DNA from: JBJXGF01 sp046153015
GTDB taxonomy: Bacteria > Actinomycetota > Acidimicrobiia > Acidimicrobiales > CAIXPF01
Length of the DNA stretch: 8,740 bases
Assembly (NCBI GenBank): GCA_046153015.1
Contig: JBJXGF010000348.1
Span: forward strand, 1-8,740
Reading direction: 5' to 3'
Made by a program: the position numbers and the translations under genes. Shown here one piece after another: positions 4,816 through 8,740 of the stretch (position 1 is the stretch's first letter; each line of letters starts with the position of its first letter). The notes under the pieces are model-generated. The model made no database searches. It was given only the letters and a program-made list of their open reading frames with translations, and was not told where the DNA came from.

Positions 4816-5237
4816 CGACTCCTCCTGGCTGCGGCGCGCCGGAGCGCCGCCTCGGCCGACCGTAGCGCGCCGACGACCGCCGGCGGCGGCCGCTGAGCGC
4901 GGCGTGAGCTCTGGGCCGCCATGAGCGCCAAGCGTCTGTAGGCCGCCTGGAAAATGGGGGAGAACGCCGGGGCCCCCGAGCGCGCTATCGCGACGCGGCG
5001 CGTGGTCCCCCGGCTCGGCGCGACGAGCCGGGCAAAGCGCGCCTGCTGGGCGGCGCGAGCCGCCCGCCAGCGGCTGGTGTCATTTTGGCGCGAATAGCAC
5101 AGAATGATTGCGGCGCCAGCGCGAGGTATGGCTATTCTTGGACTGATCGCGGGCGTGACCATTCCCGGGCCAGCCGCGGCGGGCGCCGGGTCCATCGAAG
5201 CGAAGCAGAGCAGCACATCGTGGCCAACACCAGAGCT
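4816..5237. other. 422-bp divergent intergenic region, inverted repeats only
   Basis: This region lies between the divergent pyrE and the 137-aa gene. Open frames here are Ala/Arg-rich with no recognisable protein features. It contains GC-rich inverted repeats: CCCGGCTCG / CGAGCCGGG (5009-5017 / 5024-5032, 6-nt loop), GGGCGGC / GCCGCCC (5048-5054 / 5059-5065, GCGA loop) and CCAGC / GCTGG (5067-5071 / 5073-5077), followed by a TTTT at 5083-5086. The lowest-GC stretch is about 5080-5145. TTGCGG (5108) and TATTCT (5133) there are weak promoter-like hexamers with a long 19-bp spacer. Confidence 0.5.
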
Positions 5238-5651
5238 ATGGCTGAGTATTCAACGAGCGGACTGTCCGAAGACCACAAGGCCGCCCTGGCCGAAGGCCGC
5301 GCTCAGGGCCGGTCGGTGCGCCGGTATCTCGAAGCGCTCGACGCGCACCGGCCGCGGCGCGGCCGCAAGCGAACGCCCGACTCGATGCGCAGGCGCCTGA
5401 AGCGAATCGAGCAGGAGCTGCTCGAGGCCGATCCGCTCAAGCGCCTGCAGTTGGTGCAGGAGCGCATCGATCTGGCCCAGGAGATCACCGCCAGCGAGCA
5501 CAAGGTGAACCTCGACGCGCTGGAGAAGGACTTTCTGGTGGCCGCCCGTTCCTACAGTCAGCGCAAGGGCATCACCTACGCCGCCTGGCGGGAGCTGGGC
5601 GTGCCGGCGGCCACGCTGAAGAAGGCGGGCATCAGCCGGGCGGGCGGCTGA
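5238..5651 (+). CDS. Basic, helical protein of unknown function
   Basis: I do not recognise a named family, although the pattern resembles hypothetical proteins seen in Actinobacteria. As drawn (ATG 5238) it has 137 residues. An N-terminal SEDHKAALAEGRAQGRSVRRYLEAL helix is followed by a very basic HRPRRGRKRTP stretch, slightly AT-hook-like. A long charged helical region with coiled-coil character follows (SMRRRLKRIEQELLEADPLKRLQLVQERIDLAQEI). The C-terminus, ARSYSQRKGITYAAWRELGVPAATLKKAGI, looks like a small helix-turn-helix. This suggests a nucleic-acid-binding protein, which is inference. A GTG at 5220 is an alternative start; the frame open from 5085 adds unlikely low-complexity sequence. 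It converges on purB with a 19-nt gap. Confidence 0.8.
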   Translation: MAEYSTSGLSEDHKAALAEGRAQGRSVRRYLEALDAHRPRRGRKRTPDSMRRRLKRIEQELLEADPLKRLQLVQERIDLAQEITASEHKVNLDALEKDFLVAARSYSQRKGITYAAWRELGVPAATLKKAGISRAGG

Positions 5652-5670
5652 CGCTGCGGGCGGGGCGGCG

Positions 5671-7110
5671 TCAGATCACCGGCCGGCCGCGGTAGGCGGC
5701 GGCCTCGGGGTCGGCGGCGGCCCGCTCGGCCACGCGGGCGGCGACGCGTTCGACCTGCTCCGCGGCGGCGCCGACGAACACCGAACGGTCCGAGAGCAGC
5801 GCCTCGAGCTCGGCCTGCGAGAGCCCGAGCCGAGGCTCCCCCGCGAGGCGGGCCACCAGATCGTTCGCCGCGCCGCCCTCCTCCCTCATGGCCCTCGCCG
5901 CCGCCACCGCATGCTCACGAATCGCCTCGTGCGCGGTCTCACGCCCGGCGCCGCGCTGCACGGCGGCGACGAGTATTCGGGTGGTGGCGAGGAAGGGCAG
6001 ATAGCGGTCCAACTCCGCGGCGATCACGTTCGGGTAGGCGCCGAACTCGGCCAACACCGACAGCATCGTTTCGCACAAGCCGTCGACCGTGTAGAACGCG
6101 TCGGGCAGCACCACGCGACGCACCACCGAGCAGCTCACGTCGCCTTCGTTCCATTGGTCCCCCACGAGGCCCGCCGCGCTCATCACGTGGCCCCGCAGGA
6201 TGTTCACGAACCCGGCAATCCGCTCGCAGCTCCGGGTGTTCATCTTGTGCGGCATGGCCGACGAGCCGACCTGACCGTCACGAAATCCCTCGGTTGCGGC
6301 GTCGGCGCCGGCCCAGAGGCGGATCGATAGAGCCAGGTTCGCCGGACCGGACGACGCGAAGAGCAAGGCCGCGATCACGTCGAAGTCAAGCGAACGCGGA
6401 TACACCTGCCCGACGCTGTCGAGCGTCGCCGCGAAACCGAGATGATCGGCGATTCGCCGCTCGATGTCGTCCACCGCCGAACGGCGCCCGTCGAGCAGGT
6501 CGAGCAGGTCCTGCTGGGTGCCCACCGGCCCTTTCAGGCCGCGGAGCGGATAGCCGGCGAGCAGCCCGTCGAGGCGGGCCAACCCGAGCAGCAGCTCCTC
6601 CCCGGCGTTGGCGAACCGCTTGCCCAGCGTGGTGGCCTGGGCAGGCACGTTGTGGGTGCGCCCCGCCATCGTGAGCCCCGCGAACTCGATCGCCCGCTCG
6701 GCGACGCGGGCGGCGACGGCCAAGAGGCGGCCCCGCACCAGCGTGAGCGAGTCGCGGATCTGGAGCTGCTCCACGTTCTCGGTGAGGTCCCGCGAGGTGA
6801 GGCCCAGGTGGATCAGCTCGTGGCCGGCCAGTGCGTTGAACTCCTCGATGCGGGCCTTCACGTCGTGGCGGGTCCGCCGTTCCCGGGCCTCGATCGAGTC
6901 GAGGTCCACCTGATCCGCCGCCCGCCGGTAGTCCTCGATCGCCGAGGCGTCGAGCTCGACCCCTGCCGCCCGCTGGGCGTCGAGCACCGCCAGCCAGAGC
7001 TGACGCTCGAGGAGGACCTTCGCGCCCGGCGACCACAGCGCCCGCATCTCCGGGCTCGCGTAGCGGGCGGCGAGCACGTTGGCCGGCGCCGCCTCGGAGG
7101 ATCCGGTCAT
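5671..7110 (-). CDS. purB: Adenylosuccinate lyase
   Basis: A 479-residue enzyme of the fumarase/aspartase superfamily. It splits fumarate from SAICAR in IMP synthesis and from adenylosuccinate to give AMP. Landmarks: TRHDVKARI (80-88), HLGLTSRDLTEN (101-112), GRTHNVPAQATTLG with His153 (150-163), GPVGTQQ (194-200) and the mobile signature loop GSSAMPHKMNTRSCE (282-296) with the catalytic Ser. QWNEGDVSCSVVRRVVLPD (319-337) is typical of the third conserved region. The ATG at 7110 was chosen because upstream residues in the same frame are low-complexity and no homologous sequence precedes it. A purine-rich GAGAGAGGG lies about 12 nt upstream. It sits 70 nt downstream of purA on the same strand, so the two AMP-branch enzymes likely share a transcript. 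Confidence 0.96.
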   Translation of the reverse strand: MTGSSEAAPANVLAARYASPEMRALWSPGAKVLLERQLWLAVLDAQRAAGVELDASAIEDYRRAADQVDLDSIEARERRTRHDVKARIEEFNALAGHELIHLGLTSRDLTENVEQLQIRDSLTLVRGRLLAVAARVAERAIEFAGLTMAGRTHNVPAQATTLGKRFANAGEELLLGLARLDGLLAGYPLRGLKGPVGTQQDLLDLLDGRRSAVDDIERRIADHLGFAATLDSVGQVYPRSLDFDVIAALLFASSGPANLALSIRLWAGADAATEGFRDGQVGSSAMPHKMNTRSCERIAGFVNILRGHVMSAAGLVGDQWNEGDVSCSVVRRVVLPDAFYTVDGLCETMLSVLAEFGAYPNVIAAELDRYLPFLATTRILVAAVQRGAGRETAHEAIREHAVAAARAMREEGGAANDLVARLAGEPRLGLSQAELEALLSDRSVFVGAAAEQVERVAARVAERAAADPEAAAYRGRPVI

Positions 7111-7180
7111 CGACGCTGCCGCCCTCTCTCGCTCATCTCGCTTCTTCCGCTCAGGGTGCTCACCGCCGGCGCGGCGAGGC

Positions 7181-8740
<1,560 letters not shown>

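Overview
The window is very GC-rich and carries a gene set typical of a high-GC actinomycete: ClpS next to a DUF2017 protein, a heme A synthase end with actinobacterial-type motifs, and a RHH/PIN toxin-antitoxin pair. It looks like chromosomal housekeeping DNA of an Actinomycetota member. Acidimicrobiia or a relative is plausible, but the sequence alone does not settle the class.

Layout. Bases 1-1115 (+): the C-terminal end of a CtaA/COX15 heme A synthase, then clpS (N-degron adaptor for the Clp protease) and a DUF2017 gene. Bases 1128-2692 (-): plsY (glycerol-3-phosphate acyltransferase) and a degV/fakB-like fatty-acid-binding protein, joined by an ATGA start/stop overlap. Together they suggest a phospholipid-synthesis pair. 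Bases 2799-3093 (+): a tRNA cluster Glu(UUC), Asp(GUC), Phe(GAA), with two 37-nt spacers and a stem-loop in front of each tRNA.

Bases 3050-4251: the most notable part. The 3' part of tRNA-Phe, from the anticodon stem to 20 nt past the gene, is repeated perfectly (64 bp) at 4188-4251, one base before the stop codon of pyrE. The repeats read as attL and attR of an element integrated into tRNA-Phe. The interval is tiny (1138 bp per repeat unit). It contains a minus-strand fragment resembling the C-terminus of a tyrosine integrase, including the catalytic-tyrosine motif, beside attL. It also holds one overlapping gene pair, a RHH antitoxin and a PIN-domain (VapC-type) toxin. No complete integrase is present, so this looks like a decayed integrative element reduced to its addiction module.

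Bases 4252-4815 (-): pyrE (pyrimidine synthesis). Bases 4816-5237 carry no gene I can support but hold several GC-rich inverted repeats. Bases 5238-5651 (+): a 137-aa basic protein of unknown function. Bases 5671-8461 (-): purA then purB, the two enzymes that convert IMP to AMP (PurB also acts earlier in the pathway). Bases 8581-8740 (-): the last 52 codons of an unidentified protein with a C-terminal membrane helix.
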